From NCBI RefSeq assembly GCF_007000325.2, contig NZ_CP117267.1, positions 2,991,001 to 3,055,000 of the forward strand: a stretch of DNA of 64,000 nucleotides, read 5' to 3'. Below, piece after piece: positions 8,775-19,779 of the stretch. Both the position numbers and the translations under genes were made by a program. Below the pieces are notes generated by a model. That model had not been told where the DNA came from. It was given only the letters and a program-made list of their open reading frames with translations, and ran no database searches. Source of the DNA: Rhizobium rhododendri (lineage in GTDB: Bacteria > Pseudomonadota > Alphaproteobacteria > Rhizobiales > Rhizobiaceae). Within the stretch, counting starts at the first letter, position 1. Each line of letters begins with the position of its first letter.

Positions 8775-9422
8775 CTAGCCGAGCTGGACGATCTCGTCGG
8801 TCACTCCGACAGAGATCTCTGCGGTTGCGAGCAGGCCGCTGCTCGATGTCCCCGGCTGGAACGTCACCTGCCTCGGCTGGCTGACATCGGAGACAGGCGG
8901 TGGCGGCAGCTGAAAGGCAGTACCGAACGACACCGTTGCAACGAGAGACATGTCAGGCGTCAGGGTGAGTACTGCTTGGCCCATCGCTGGCCGAACCAGA
9001 ATCGATCCTGGACCCACCACCAGGCCGAGCTTTGTGCCAGGCGGGACCTGGGCGGTGAACGACACCTGAATGCTGTCTGCTGGGCCGCCGGCTGCGGGGG
9101 TGATCGTGAAAGCGCCGGCCGCCCAGTCGACGACCACGGTGTCGCCCAGCGCAACTGCGGTGCTAGGCTCGGTGACGCGGCTAGCTCCGGCCGTGACGGC
9201 AAACAACGACAGCGCACCGTTACCGCCTTGCCATGTCATCGTTGTGGATTGCCCTTTGCTCGTCGCATCGGAGACCAGAGCGACAAGGGTCTGGGCTTTG
9301 GCGTCCAGATTTGTCAGTATCGGTGGATAGACGTTGAAATAATTCTGCCCCGGAAGGCTGGAGTCGTTGGTGGCCTTCAGCTCGAAGGTGGTGCCGGCGC
9401 CCGCTTGTGCATCGATCGACAT
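8775..9422 (-). CDS. Hypothetical beta-rich protein, first gene of the RhiA-like cassette
   Basis: The frame is open from 9557, but ATG at 9422 is preceded by AGGAAA eight bases upstream and gives a 215-residue protein starting MSIDAQAGAGTTFEL. No signal peptide is seen. The sequence is dominated by Thr, Val, Ala and Gly with a proline patch (PPPPV) near residue 160, consistent with Ig-like or lectin-like beta-sandwich domains. I do not recognise the family. It is the promoter-proximal gene of a four-gene minus-strand run; the 148 bp between it and the AraC-type regulator should hold the cassette promoter. Confidence 0.65.
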   Translation of the reverse strand: MSIDAQAGAGTTFELKATNDSSLPGQNYFNVYPPILTNLDAKAQTLVALVSDATSKGQSTTMTWQGGNGALSLFAVTAGASRVTEPSTAVALGDTVVVDWAAGAFTITPAAGGPADSIQVSFTAQVPPGTKLGLVVGPGSILVRPAMGQAVLTLTPDMSLVATVSFGTAFQLPPPPVSDVSQPRQVTFQPGTSSSGLLATAEISVGVTDEIVQLG

Positions 9423-9570
9423 TGTATCGTTTCCTGTCGCTATTCGTTTGAGAACAATTGAATTGCTTCGGCTTTCTCTTTTGTTGCTGTGGATACTAGC
9501 GATCCTCTCCTGGTTGTCCTTGGATGCCCGTCCCGCAAACTTGGACAGGCGTCCCAAATCACGGACCGCG

Positions 9571-10653
9571 TCAGCCCGTGCCGAGCATGAGAAGCCAATC
9601 GGAGAAGGAGGGGACGGGACCCGGCGGGAACTTCAGGCCCTTCAAACTGCTGTCGCCGGCGCGCGCCGCCGCCCTGATGTCGCGCGGCGATTGCCCGAAG
9701 GTCTGCCGAAACAGCCGGCTGAAATGCGCCTCGTCGGAAAAACCCATTTCGTAGGAGATGTCGGCGATCCTGGCATCTGCGCGTCGTGGGTCGGCAAGCG
9801 CCTGCAATGAGCGCCGTAATCGCCGGCCACGGATGTAGGTGTCGACACCGCCGCTCGCCTCGAACTGCCGATAGAGCTGACTGCGGGATACGCCGATCTC
9901 GCGCGCCAGCCGCGAGGCAGTCAGGTCTGCCCGGTCGATATTCTCCTCGATATGACGGCGCAGCCGCCGGCCGAGATCGCCTCTCGTTGTTACCGCTGAA
10001 ACCACGGGAACGGTCCCCAGGCACCAGCCGAGCAGGTCGGGAAAGCAGGCACCGAGGGCATTGACCTCAAGCGCGCTGAAATAAAGGGAGGCGTTGGAGA
10101 GGCTTTCGAGGATACCCCGCAGGAAAATAGCCATTGCGGTGTCGCCCTGGAAAACGCGGCATGGCATTGGCGAAAGGGACGCCACGGCACTGGGCAAACC
10201 GGCGCGCGGAACGATCAGATGCAGCGCGTCGGCCGCCACCATGGCAAAACGCATCGGCGAGGAAAGATCGACGACCGTAACGTCTCCCGGCCGCAACCGC
10301 CTCGCCTTGCCGCCGACAGCGATCCCTCCGCTCAACACCGAGGAGACAACGACATGGTCCAGATCGTCTGAACAGACCCGCTGATGGTCACGAAGAAAGC
10401 GCCCGCTGCCCGCAAAGCTGCGGCAAAGCAGGAACGTCCCGAAATGCTGGACAACAAGATCGGCCTTGAACCCGCTAGGGGTAATTTGCTGGGTCTGCGT
10501 GGCTTCGAACAACGTCGCGAGGACTGCACGCCAGGCGGCAAAGGGCGCATCGTTATCAGCCGTGGAAAAGCGAAAGCCGGCGACCTCACCTCGCCCTTGG
10601 GCATCGGACAGCGGTTCTGATGTTGGCGCCACGGCCTGATTCCAAGGGATCAT
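9571..10653 (-). CDS. AraC-family transcriptional regulator
   Basis: The 360-residue protein has an N-terminal AraC_binding_2-like cupin region (about residues 60-200) and a C-terminal AraC double helix-turn-helix (about 230-340) with the hallmark ARIADISYEMGF and SHFSRLFR-type segment (here AHFSRLFRQTFGQSP). The upstream half resembles regulators such as FeaR/NphR. It lies directly upstream of, and in the same direction as, the RhiA-like cassette, so it may control that cassette; the 148-bp gap suggests separate promoters. A perfect 8-bp palindrome sits 6 bp upstream of its start codon, suggesting autoregulation. Confidence 0.9.
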   Translation of the reverse strand: MIPWNQAVAPTSEPLSDAQGRGEVAGFRFSTADNDAPFAAWRAVLATLFEATQTQQITPSGFKADLVVQHFGTFLLCRSFAGSGRFLRDHQRVCSDDLDHVVVSSVLSGGIAVGGKARRLRPGDVTVVDLSSPMRFAMVAADALHLIVPRAGLPSAVASLSPMPCRVFQGDTAMAIFLRGILESLSNASLYFSALEVNALGACFPDLLGWCLGTVPVVSAVTTRGDLGRRLRRHIEENIDRADLTASRLAREIGVSRSQLYRQFEASGGVDTYIRGRRLRRSLQALADPRRADARIADISYEMGFSDEAHFSRLFRQTFGQSPRDIRAAARAGDSSLKGLKFPPGPVPSFSDWLLMLGTG

Positions 10654-10658
10654 AGATC

Positions 10659-10676
10659 GTAGGATTACAATCCTAC
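10659..10676. promoter_or_regulatory. Perfect palindrome at the AraC-family gene start
   Basis: GTAGGATT-AC-AATCCTAC is an 18-bp perfect inverted repeat located 6-23 bp upstream of the regulator's start codon. It would cover the ribosome binding site or promoter-proximal transcribed region and is a plausible operator. Confidence 0.55.
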
Positions 10677-11024
10677 TTGATGGATATCAAGGGTAGCATT
10701 TTAAATAAATGCAATTCAGGGTAATTGGCATAATACCGTCAACTGCTGAGGTGCCAGTCCGGGCTTCATTCCAGGGGAGCGCAACTTCTTCTAAAAAAAT
10801 ATAGATTCAGCATTGGTTCAGCGGATTGCGCCGAGCTCCGGACAACACTTCGACAAAAAATAGTTCAATCAGCGCGAACGAGCTCGAAAATAGGATTTAG
10901 ATCCTGCCATACGAATGATTGGCTCTCCGCCGGGAAAGCATGAAAAAAGACTGTGGCCGCCGAAACTCTTTGTCCTGCCCCGACGTACCCACACCTGCGG
11001 TAGAAACATCCACGGAGTTACGTA

Positions 11025-11108
11025 TTGAAAATAGGCATTTTCCTTTTGAGCATTTCCACGGTGATGTGTTGGGGACTGGCGTTTTACATGGTCTATCGCA
11101 CGCATTAG
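11025..11108 (+). CDS. Candidate 27-residue hydrophobic mini-protein
   Basis: A TTG codon at 11025 lies 7 bp after GGAG (11014-11017) and opens a 27-codon frame ending in TAG at 11106. The product is one uninterrupted hydrophobic segment starting KIGIFLLS and ending in basic residues YRTH, as in single-span small membrane proteins. It stands alone in a long gap. There is no known family I can name, and a 27-codon frame can occur by chance, so this is tentative. Confidence 0.3.
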   Translation: MKIGIFLLSISTVMCWGLAFYMVYRTH

Positions 11109-11210
11109 CTACGAAAAATTGGAGGGTATCCGGCAGAGTGCAGCAGCACCGCCGCACTGGCCCTTCGCTCCAGATCGCTACTACAGATAGCAGAACCCCC
11201 CTCGGAGCGA

Positions 11211-11612
11211 CTACTTCTCGACCAGTTTCAACGTCTTGTCGAAAATCTTCAGCACCTGGCGCAGATCGTGCCCGCGCTTCAAGATCATACCGTTTGTGTT
11301 GATGACGGCGTAGGCACCCTGCTTGGCGGCAAGCTTCGGGTCCTTCTCGATGCGAAACAGCGGCAACTCGCCGGAGCGTTTGAAAACCGAGAAGATCGCC
11401 TTTTCCTTGGTGTGGTCTATGGCATAGTCGCGCCACTCGTTCTCGCCCACCATTCGACCGTAGATCCACAGTATAGCATCCAGCTCCCGCCTGTGAAACG
11501 TCACTGGCAGGATATCCTTGCTCTGTTTATATTGAGTAATATCGACGACAACGGAAGAGTTGCTATCGACGCTGTTGCTTTGGCCGCGTCGCAAATCCGG
11601 CTGATCAGTCAT
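11211..11612 (-). CDS. DUF2794 family protein
   Basis: The start at 11612 (MTDQPDLRRG) is chosen because GAGGAA lies about 6 bp upstream; a longer frame begins at 11636. The 133-residue product matches the alphaproteobacterial DUF2794 family as I remember it: a variable N-terminus, then a conserved stretch PVTFHRRELDAILWIYGRMV and DWRDYAID-like residues, and a C-terminal RKVLKVF-like segment. It is cytoplasmic and has no known function. It lies downstream of, and in the same direction as, the DUF1223 gene. Confidence 0.85.
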   Translation of the reverse strand: MTDQPDLRRGQSNSVDSNSSVVVDITQYKQSKDILPVTFHRRELDAILWIYGRMVGENEWRDYAIDHTKEKAIFSVFKRSGELPLFRIEKDPKLAAKQGAYAVINTNGMILKRGHDLRQVLKIFDKTLKLVEK

Positions 11613-11766
11613 CAATTCCTCGAAGCCTCCGCCCATGACAGCAGGGTGACAGTGTCGCCCCGCCGCAATAAAATTGCAAGATGCCGCGCATCCGGATTTG
11701 CGCCGGTGCAGATTTCACCGGGCATCCAGCCTGGAAGACATTTGCGATAGCGAAGATTTGACGCCT

Positions 11767-12510
11767 CTAGTCGTCGGCACCCACAGTCATGACGGTGGCC
11801 CCGATGATGGCTGCCGGATCTCCCGTGGCCGTCGAAGACTGCAGCATGATGGCAAGCCCCTTGCGGCCGGCCTTGTCCATAACGTTCGCAGGCAATGTTA
11901 GGTGCATCGGCTTGCCCTCCCACATGCCCACAGTCTCGACGTCCGAAACGCTGTGCATGTAGGCGATCTGCTGGCCGGTATTTTCACCCTTGGTGACGTC
12001 GACGCGCTGTTCCCGGTCGAAATAGGCGACTACCACGTTGGCCTTGCCCATGCCTGCCGCGATGTCGATTTCCAGTTCGTCGCCCTTCATCGCGGCGCTG
12101 ACCGGAACGGTCAGTCCCTGTCCGGCACGCGAAAGATCATCCAGCTTGACGTTGATAGCCCCGAGATCGGCGCCGTTCAGATGATCCCGGCCATTCAGCA
12201 CGGCCTGCGGCGTGTAGACGCTGCTGCGGCCGAGTGTCCGCGCATAGGCATATTGCCGGGCGGTATTGTCCTTCGACGACATGGTGTCGTTCCAGCCGAG
12301 ATAGTTCCAGTAGTCGACGTGATAGGCCAGCGCCACGACATTGCCCTGCTCGATCAGTTGCTTGAGCGCGGCGTCCGCCGGCGGACAGGAGGCGCAGCCC
12401 TGCGAGGTGAAGAGCTCGACGACGCCCTTCAGCTTGCCCAAGTCCTGCGCATGCGCCGCGCCCGTCAACGCGACACCGGCCAGCAGGGATATCAGGAACC
12501 GAACGGACAT
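11767..12510 (-). CDS. DUF1223 family secreted thioredoxin-fold protein
   Basis: The 247-residue protein has a signal peptide (cleavage after AHAQ, about residue 22) followed by the family hallmark VELFTSQGCASCPPAD, with Cys39 and Cys42 forming a CxxC-like pair, and by HVDYWNYLGW. DUF1223 proteins have a thioredoxin-like N-terminal domain and are exported; their substrate is unknown. It follows aconitase in the same direction but is separated from it by a strong terminator at 12677-12702, so it has its own promoter. Confidence 0.9.
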   Translation of the reverse strand: MSVRFLISLLAGVALTGAAHAQDLGKLKGVVELFTSQGCASCPPADAALKQLIEQGNVVALAYHVDYWNYLGWNDTMSSKDNTARQYAYARTLGRSSVYTPQAVLNGRDHLNGADLGAINVKLDDLSRAGQGLTVPVSAAMKGDELEIDIAAGMGKANVVVAYFDREQRVDVTKGENTGQQIAYMHSVSDVETVGMWEGKPMHLTLPANVMDKAGRKGLAIMLQSSTATGDPAAIIGATVMTVGADD

Positions 12511-12664
12511 GGGGCAACACCTCTTTCAGACCTTGTTAGCCAAAATCCTCGGCCTGCATCAAGCCTGACAAATCTGAAGCAAGAGATAATGGCTCGCAGC
12601 AGCCGCGCAAAGTCACGAACGGGTGAGGCAACGCGGCAACAGCGGACAACGATACACTTCACCG

Positions 12665-12702
12665 TGAAAGAACAACGCCGCCGGAGATTTCTCTCCGGCG
12701 GC
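12665..12702 (-). terminator. Rho-independent terminator of acnA
   Basis: GCCGCCGGAGA (12677-12687) and TCTCCGGCGGC (12692-12702) form an 11-bp perfect stem with a TTTC/GAAA loop. Read on the minus strand, it is followed by a T-rich GTTGTTCTTTCA tail, 25 bp after the acnA stop. Confidence 0.85.
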
Positions 12703-12727
12703 GCCTGTCTGTGGCCTGTATTGTCTA

Positions 12728-15418
<2,691 letters not shown>

Positions 15419-15686
15419 GAGAGACCCCGTTTCTGATAGCCAACACAGTCGTGTGGACGCCTATGCACGTAATGCACATCAGGATGCGGGTACGGCCATT
15501 TCCGCTGTCCGCACGTGAGGTTGCCTTGAGACAACCGCAAGTTCGGCGCTAGGATGAAGTTCACGCCGACCGCTGGCGTGGTTGCAGGTCTTATAGATAA
15601 TTTCCAAAAAACTTGCCATAGCAGGCAAGCCCAAAATCGGACAATTTTTTGCACATGCGTCATGCCAACCGGGAAAGCCTCCGCCA

Positions 15687-16325
15687 ATGCATCTGAGTGC
15701 CGAAAACCTGGCTGCCAGGCGGGGCGAAGATCTGATTTTCGTTAACATTTCCTTTCACTTGCGAGCCGGCGAGGCCCTGATATTAACCGGCCCGAACGGC
15801 TCCGGAAAATCGACCCTCCTGGGTGTTGTCGCCGGTCTTCTGGCGGCCGAAAAGGGCAGGATCGTCTGCGTCGACGGGGCAGGAGAATCGGAGCGTCCGG
15901 TGGGCGAGGTCAGCCACTATTTCGGCCACCGCAACGCGATGAAAAACGAGCTTACCGTCGCCGAGAACCTGTCCTTCTGGCGCACGTTCCTCGGGTCTGA
16001 CGGCGGGGTGTCCGTGGAGGAAGCAGCCGAGGCCGTCGGCCTTGCCGCCATCCTGCACCTGCCCTTCGGCTACCTCTCCGCCGGCCAGCAGCGCCGGATG
16101 GCCTTCGCCAAGCTGCTCGTCGCCCACCGCCCGGTCTGGATCCTCGACGAACCCACGGCAGCCCTCGACGCCAACGCCGACCTCCTGTTTGCCGACCTGA
16201 TCACCAAGCACCAGCAGCGCGGCGGCATTGTCCTCGCAGCCACCCACCAGCCCCTCGGACTGGATAACACCCGCGAACTGGCGATGACCGGATTTGTCGG
16301 TGTGGATGAGGGAGTATGGGGTTGA
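15687..16325 (+). CDS. ccmA: Heme exporter ATP-binding protein CcmA
   Basis: The 212-residue ABC ATPase has Walker A GPNGSGKST (near residue 36), signature LSAGQQRR (near 131) and Walker B with DEPTAALD. With CcmB and CcmC it forms the complex that releases holo-CcmE during cytochrome c maturation. Length and motif order match CcmA/CycV. It is the first gene of the ccmABCDG group, but unusually a 1,021-bp gap full of repeats separates it from ccmB. Confidence 0.95.
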   Translation: MHLSAENLAARRGEDLIFVNISFHLRAGEALILTGPNGSGKSTLLGVVAGLLAAEKGRIVCVDGAGESERPVGEVSHYFGHRNAMKNELTVAENLSFWRTFLGSDGGVSVEEAAEAVGLAAILHLPFGYLSAGQQRRMAFAKLLVAHRPVWILDEPTAALDANADLLFADLITKHQQRGGIVLAATHQPLGLDNTRELAMTGFVGVDEGVWG

Positions 16326-16437
16326 TGGTTCCAAGTTTGCCGCTGCCAAGCCATCCCGATGTTCACGCGCCACCTCCACAACAAGAGCGGGGTCACCGGA
16401 CACGTACAAGTACCCCTGCCTTACCCTCTCCCCTCTT

Positions 16438-17288
16438 CCCTCATTCCTGTGCCCGTCACAGGAATCCAGCCACGGCGCGTCTGCGCCGTGAGACGACTCA
16501 CTGTTGCTCGGCAAAGAGGCTTTCGCCCAAGGACTTGGGCGACTGGATTCCTGTGACAAGCACAGGAATGAGGGAGGTGGATGCAGCGCCCTCCCGAAAC
16601 ACTGGTCGCAATACACAAGCCAATCGGACTGGGCATCGCATGCGGGCCGGCGATGACAGGTTTTGCGGCCTTCGACGAGGAGTCATGCGATTGATCGCCG
16701 GGATTCTGGTGCTCCCGACCGCCCTCCCTGACGGTGCGGCCTCTCCCCTACAAGGGCAGGCCCACAATATCTCCCTCATTCCCAACCCCCTCTTCCCTCA
16801 TTCCTGTGCTTGTCACAGGAATCCAGCTACGGCGCGTCTGCGCCGTGAGACGACTCACTGTTGCTCGGCAAAGAGGCTTTCGCCCAAGGACTTGGGCGAC
16901 TGGATTCCTGTGACAAGCACAGGAATGAGGGAGGTGGATGCAGCGCCCTCCCGAAACACTGGTCGCAATGCACAAGCCAATCGGGCTGGGCATCGCATGC
17001 GGTCCGGTGATGACAGGTTTTGCTGCTTCCGGAGAGGAGTCATGCGATTGATCGCTTGGCCCCTACCACTCCCAACCCCACACTCTGACCGTGCGACCTC
17101 TCTCCCACACGTGCAGGCCCACAATATGTCCCTCATTCCCAACCCCCTCTTCCCTCATTCCTGTGCTCGTCACAGGAATCCAGCCACGGCGCGTCTGCGC
17201 CGTGAGACGACTCACCGCTGTTCGGCAAAGAATTTTCCGCCCAAAGACTTGGGCGACGGGATTACTGTGACTAGCACAGGAATGAGGG
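16438..17288. repeat. Tandem array: three copies of a 137-bp palindromic element at 357-bp spacing
   Basis: Copies lie at 16438-16574, 16795-16931 and 17152-17288. Start-to-start spacing is exactly 357 bp both times, and the 220-bp spacers between copies are also similar, so the array is 2.4 copies of a 357-bp unit. Each element starts CCCTCATTCC and ends GGAATGAGGG. Its internal hairpins are ATTCCTGTG/CACAGGAAT at each end, CGGCGC/GCGCCG, and CGCCCAAG/CTTGGGCG. Copy 3 has the most substitutions. The array fills the ccmA-ccmB gap. Short open frames inside it are repeat translations, not genes. Confidence 0.95.
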
Positions 17289-17346
17289 AGGTGGATGCCT
17301 TGCCCTCCGAAGCTTGCAACTGCCCTCGCCATGTCGGAGGCAAACG

Positions 17347-18006
17347 ATGATTGCGCTCTTTCTTCGCGACCTCAAGCTTTCCGTTCGCTCTGGCGGCGGT
17401 GCGCTGATCGGGGTGCTGTTCTTTCTGACCGTCGTTGCCGTAATCCCCTTCGGTGTCGGGCCGGACCTGAAACTGCTTGCCCGCATCGGACCGGCCATCG
17501 TCTGGATCGGCGCGCTGCTGTCGGCGCTGCTCGGCCTCGACCGGTTGTTCCAGGCGGAGCGCGATGACGGCTCGCTCGATCTGCTGTTGATGCAGGAAAC
17601 GCCGCTGGTGCTGACCGTGCTCGTCAAATGCGCGGCCCACTGGACGGCCACCGGGCTGCCGCTGGTGATCGCCTCGCCGCTGCTGGGGCTGTTCATGAAC
17701 ATGAGCGAGACGGCGATCGGCGCCACCATGCTGACGTTACTGGTCGGCTCGCCGGCCATCACGCTGATCGGCGCGGTCGGGGCGGCCGTTGCCGTTGCCC
17801 TGCCGCGCGGCGGATTGCTGGTGTCGATCCTGATCCTGCCGCTGGCTATCCCGGTGCTGATCTTCGGTGTTTCGGCCACCTATGCCGCCGTCGAAGGCCC
17901 GGCGCCGTTCCTGCCGCCCTTCCTGATCCTCATCGCCCTGACGCTGTTCTTCGCAGTCCTCGGACCGGCCGCAGCAGCCCTGGCTCTCAGGAGCACGCCG
18001 GATTGA
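17347..18006 (+). CDS. ccmB: Heme exporter membrane subunit CcmB
   Basis: The start at 17347 follows GGAGG (17336-17340) at ideal spacing; an earlier in-frame ATG at 17314 has no such signal. The 219-residue product has six hydrophobic segments and the CcmB N-terminal FLRDLKL and LFQAERDDGSLDLL segments. It is the membrane partner of CcmA in cytochrome c maturation. The 58-bp gap to ccmC suggests one transcript. The repeat array directly upstream ends 58 bp before its start, so its transcript may have been uncoupled from that of ccmA. Confidence 0.95.
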   Translation: MIALFLRDLKLSVRSGGGALIGVLFFLTVVAVIPFGVGPDLKLLARIGPAIVWIGALLSALLGLDRLFQAERDDGSLDLLLMQETPLVLTVLVKCAAHWTATGLPLVIASPLLGLFMNMSETAIGATMLTLLVGSPAITLIGAVGAAVAVALPRGGLLVSILILPLAIPVLIFGVSATYAAVEGPAPFLPPFLILIALTLFFAVLGPAAAALALRSTPD

Positions 18007-18064
18007 TCGCCTTGCCAGCAGCGTTTGAATTGCAGGCTTCACAATATCGCGCTAAGGAAAATCG

Positions 18065-18826
18065 ATGAGCGAAGTCAGCCCGACACTGAGCCGGTTTTCC
18101 GATCTGGCCAACCCGACCCGGTTTCTGGCGCTGGCAAGCCGCGTCATTCCCTGGCTGGCTGCGCTGACGGCGATGCTCTCGGTCATCGGAATATACCTCT
18201 GTTTCTCGACGGATGCGGACTACCAGCAGGGCGACACCGTGCGCATCATGTACATCCACGTGCCGGCCGCCTGGCTGTCGATGATGTGCTATACGGTGAT
18301 GAGCGTGGCTGCCATCGGCACGCTGGTCTGGCGCCATCCGCTGGCCGATGTTGCTGCCAAGGCCGCAGCCCCGCTCGGTGCCGCCTTCACCCTGCTGGCG
18401 CTGGTGACCGGTTCGCTCTGGGGCAAGCCGATGTGGGGCACCTACTGGGTCTGGGATGCCCGCCTGACCTCCGTCTTCATCCTGTTCCTGATGTATCTCG
18501 GCCTGATCGCGCTCAATCGCGCCATCGACGATCCCTCGCGCGGTGCGCGGGTGAGCGCAGTGCTGATCCTCGTAGGCTTCGTCAACATCCCGATCATCAA
18601 GTTTTCTGTAGAATGGTGGAACACGCTGCACCAGTCGGAAAGCATCGTGCGGCTGGACGGCCCGACCATCGCGCCGGAATTTCTTTGGCCGCTGTTCGTC
18701 ATGGCGCTGGCCTTTACGCTACTATTCTTCACGCTGCACCTGATGGCGATCCGCAATGAGATCTGGCGCCGCCGCATAGCCGCCCAGCGCCGCCTTGCCG
18801 CCCGCATGGCAAGCCGGGAGGGCTGA
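18065..18826 (+). CDS. ccmC: Heme handling protein CcmC
   Basis: The 253-residue protein has six transmembrane segments, the tryptophan-rich motif [13 protein letters not shown] (about residues 119-131) and flanking periplasmic histidines in HVPAAW and WWNTLHQ. These are the heme- and CcmE-binding elements of CcmC. It loads heme onto CcmE in the periplasm during cytochrome c assembly. ccmD starts 5 bp downstream, indicating translational coupling. Confidence 0.97.
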   Translation: MSEVSPTLSRFSDLANPTRFLALASRVIPWLAALTAMLSVIGIYLCFSTDADYQQGDTVRIMYIHVPAAWLSMMCYTVMSVAAIGTLVWRHPLADVAAKAAAPLGAAFTLLALVTGSLWGKPMWGTYWVWDARLTSVFILFLMYLGLIALNRAIDDPSRGARVSAVLILVGFVNIPIIKFSVEWWNTLHQSESIVRLDGPTIAPEFLWPLFVMALAFTLLFFTLHLMAIRNEIWRRRIAAQRRLAARMASREG

Positions 18827-18830
18827 GCCG

Positions 18831-19001
18831 ATGGACCACGCCTTCTACGTCTATGGCTCCTACGGCTTTGCCGCACTGACCGTGATCGCACTCATTGGCT
18901 GGACCTGGATCGACGGTCGCCTGCGTCGCCGCGAACTGGCGGCGCTGGAAGCCTCCGGCATCCGCCGGCGCTCGCAGCGCAACAAGGAAGTCACATCCTG
19001 A
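18831..19001 (+). CDS. ccmD: Heme exporter accessory protein CcmD
   Basis: The 56-residue protein has a single membrane span ([15 protein letters not shown]) followed by a basic, cytoplasmic, helix-forming tail, as in CcmD, which stabilises the CcmC-CcmE complex. The [15 protein letters not shown]-terminus is characteristic. It starts 5 bp after ccmC and its stop codon overlaps the ccmG start by one base (TGATG at 18999). Confidence 0.93.
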   Translation: MDHAFYVYGSYGFAALTVIALIGWTWIDGRLRRRELAALEASGIRRRSQRNKEVTS

Positions 19002-19609
19002 TGGCCGAAAGCACCGATCAGGACCCGGCGCCAAAGTCGCGCGGTATCGGCCGCTATGCCGCAGCCCTGCTGCCGCTGTTGGTGTTCGGGGTGATTGCCG
19101 GCACGGCTGGCAAAATGCTCTACGACCAGGATTTTCACGGCAAGGACATCGCCACGATTCCCTCGGCCCTGATTGGCCGGAAAGCGCCGTCGCTGGCGCT
19201 GCCGCCACTCGATGGCGCCAATCTGCCGGCGCTGACGGATGCGGCGATCAAGGGCAAGCTGACGCTGGTCAACGTCTTTGCATCCTGGTGCATTCCCTGC
19301 CGCGAGGAACATCCGCTGCTGAAGGAACTGGCGAAAGACGGGCGGCTGAATGTGGTTGCCATCAACTACAAGGACCAGCCGGAGAATGCCTTGCGCTTCC
19401 TCGGCGAACTCGGCAATCCGTTCAAGGCCATCGGCATCGATCCGAAGGGCGCAGCCGCAATCGACTGGGGCGTCTACGGCATCCCCGAATCCTATCTCGT
19501 CGCCCCCGACGGCACCATCGTCTACAAACGCGTCGGCCCGTTCGATACTCTCAGCCTCAGGGAAGGCCTGTACCCGGCGATCGACAAGGCCCTGGGACAC
19601 GGTTCGTAG
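19001..19609 (+). CDS. ccmG: Periplasmic thiol:disulfide oxidoreductase CcmG/CycY (DsbE)
   Basis: The 202-residue protein has an N-terminal membrane anchor (about residues 14-30) and a thioredoxin-like domain with the active site WCIPC (Cys97 and Cys100). The following acidic loop and GVYGIPES region are typical of DsbE/CcmG. It reduces apocytochrome c cysteines before heme ligation. It is the last gene of the ccm group; a 33-bp repeat-derived hairpin 88 bp downstream may act in ending the transcript. Confidence 0.95.
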   Translation: MAESTDQDPAPKSRGIGRYAAALLPLLVFGVIAGTAGKMLYDQDFHGKDIATIPSALIGRKAPSLALPPLDGANLPALTDAAIKGKLTLVNVFASWCIPCREEHPLLKELAKDGRLNVVAINYKDQPENALRFLGELGNPFKAIGIDPKGAAAIDWGVYGIPESYLVAPDGTIVYKRVGPFDTLSLREGLYPAIDKALGHGS

Positions 19610-19696
19610 CATCATACGCTTGCTATTGCCCGCACCGCGCGGCGGGCGACCAGTCGCACCTGGCTACCCCAAACGCGTCAGTCGCCGCCCTCTCCT

Positions 19697-19729
19697 CCCT
19701 CATCCCTGTACTTGTCACAGGAATGAGGG
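19697..19729. repeat. 33-bp solo derivative of the 137-bp element
   Basis: The sequence begins CCCTCATCCCTGT and ends CACAGGAATGAGGG. It equals the outer arms of the 137-bp element joined directly, with the 104 internal bases missing. It forms a hairpin between ccmG and the convergent DUF2585 gene and could serve as a transcription stop. Confidence 0.85.
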
Positions 19730-19779
19730 GCGTGGGGTAACCCTTTGAAAACGAGATTTTACAGCGCAGCCTGCCAGAC

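Larger units (their letters stand above)
10654..11210. other. AT-rich intergenic region with one candidate mini-gene
   Basis: This 557-bp gap separates the AraC gene from the DUF2794 gene. The first 200 bp are clearly AT-richer than the surroundings. It contains the operator-like palindrome at 10659-10676 and a candidate 27-residue membrane peptide gene at 11025-11108. Nothing else with coding character was found on either strand. Confidence 0.7.

Noticed and set aside
10659..10676. lux-box type operator
   Set aside because: It shares only the TAGGAT part with lux boxes and has a 2-bp centre. No LuxR or LuxI gene is nearby.
16498..17142. Open frames inside the 137-bp repeats encoding peptides such as LIPVLVTGIQ
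   Set aside because: The same peptide recurs in each repeat copy and on both strands. It is translation of a non-coding palindromic repeat.
16438..17288. Possible CRISPR array
   Set aside because: Repeats are 137 bp, internally palindromic and separated by similar 220-bp spacers; CRISPR spacers are short and unique, and there are no cas genes.
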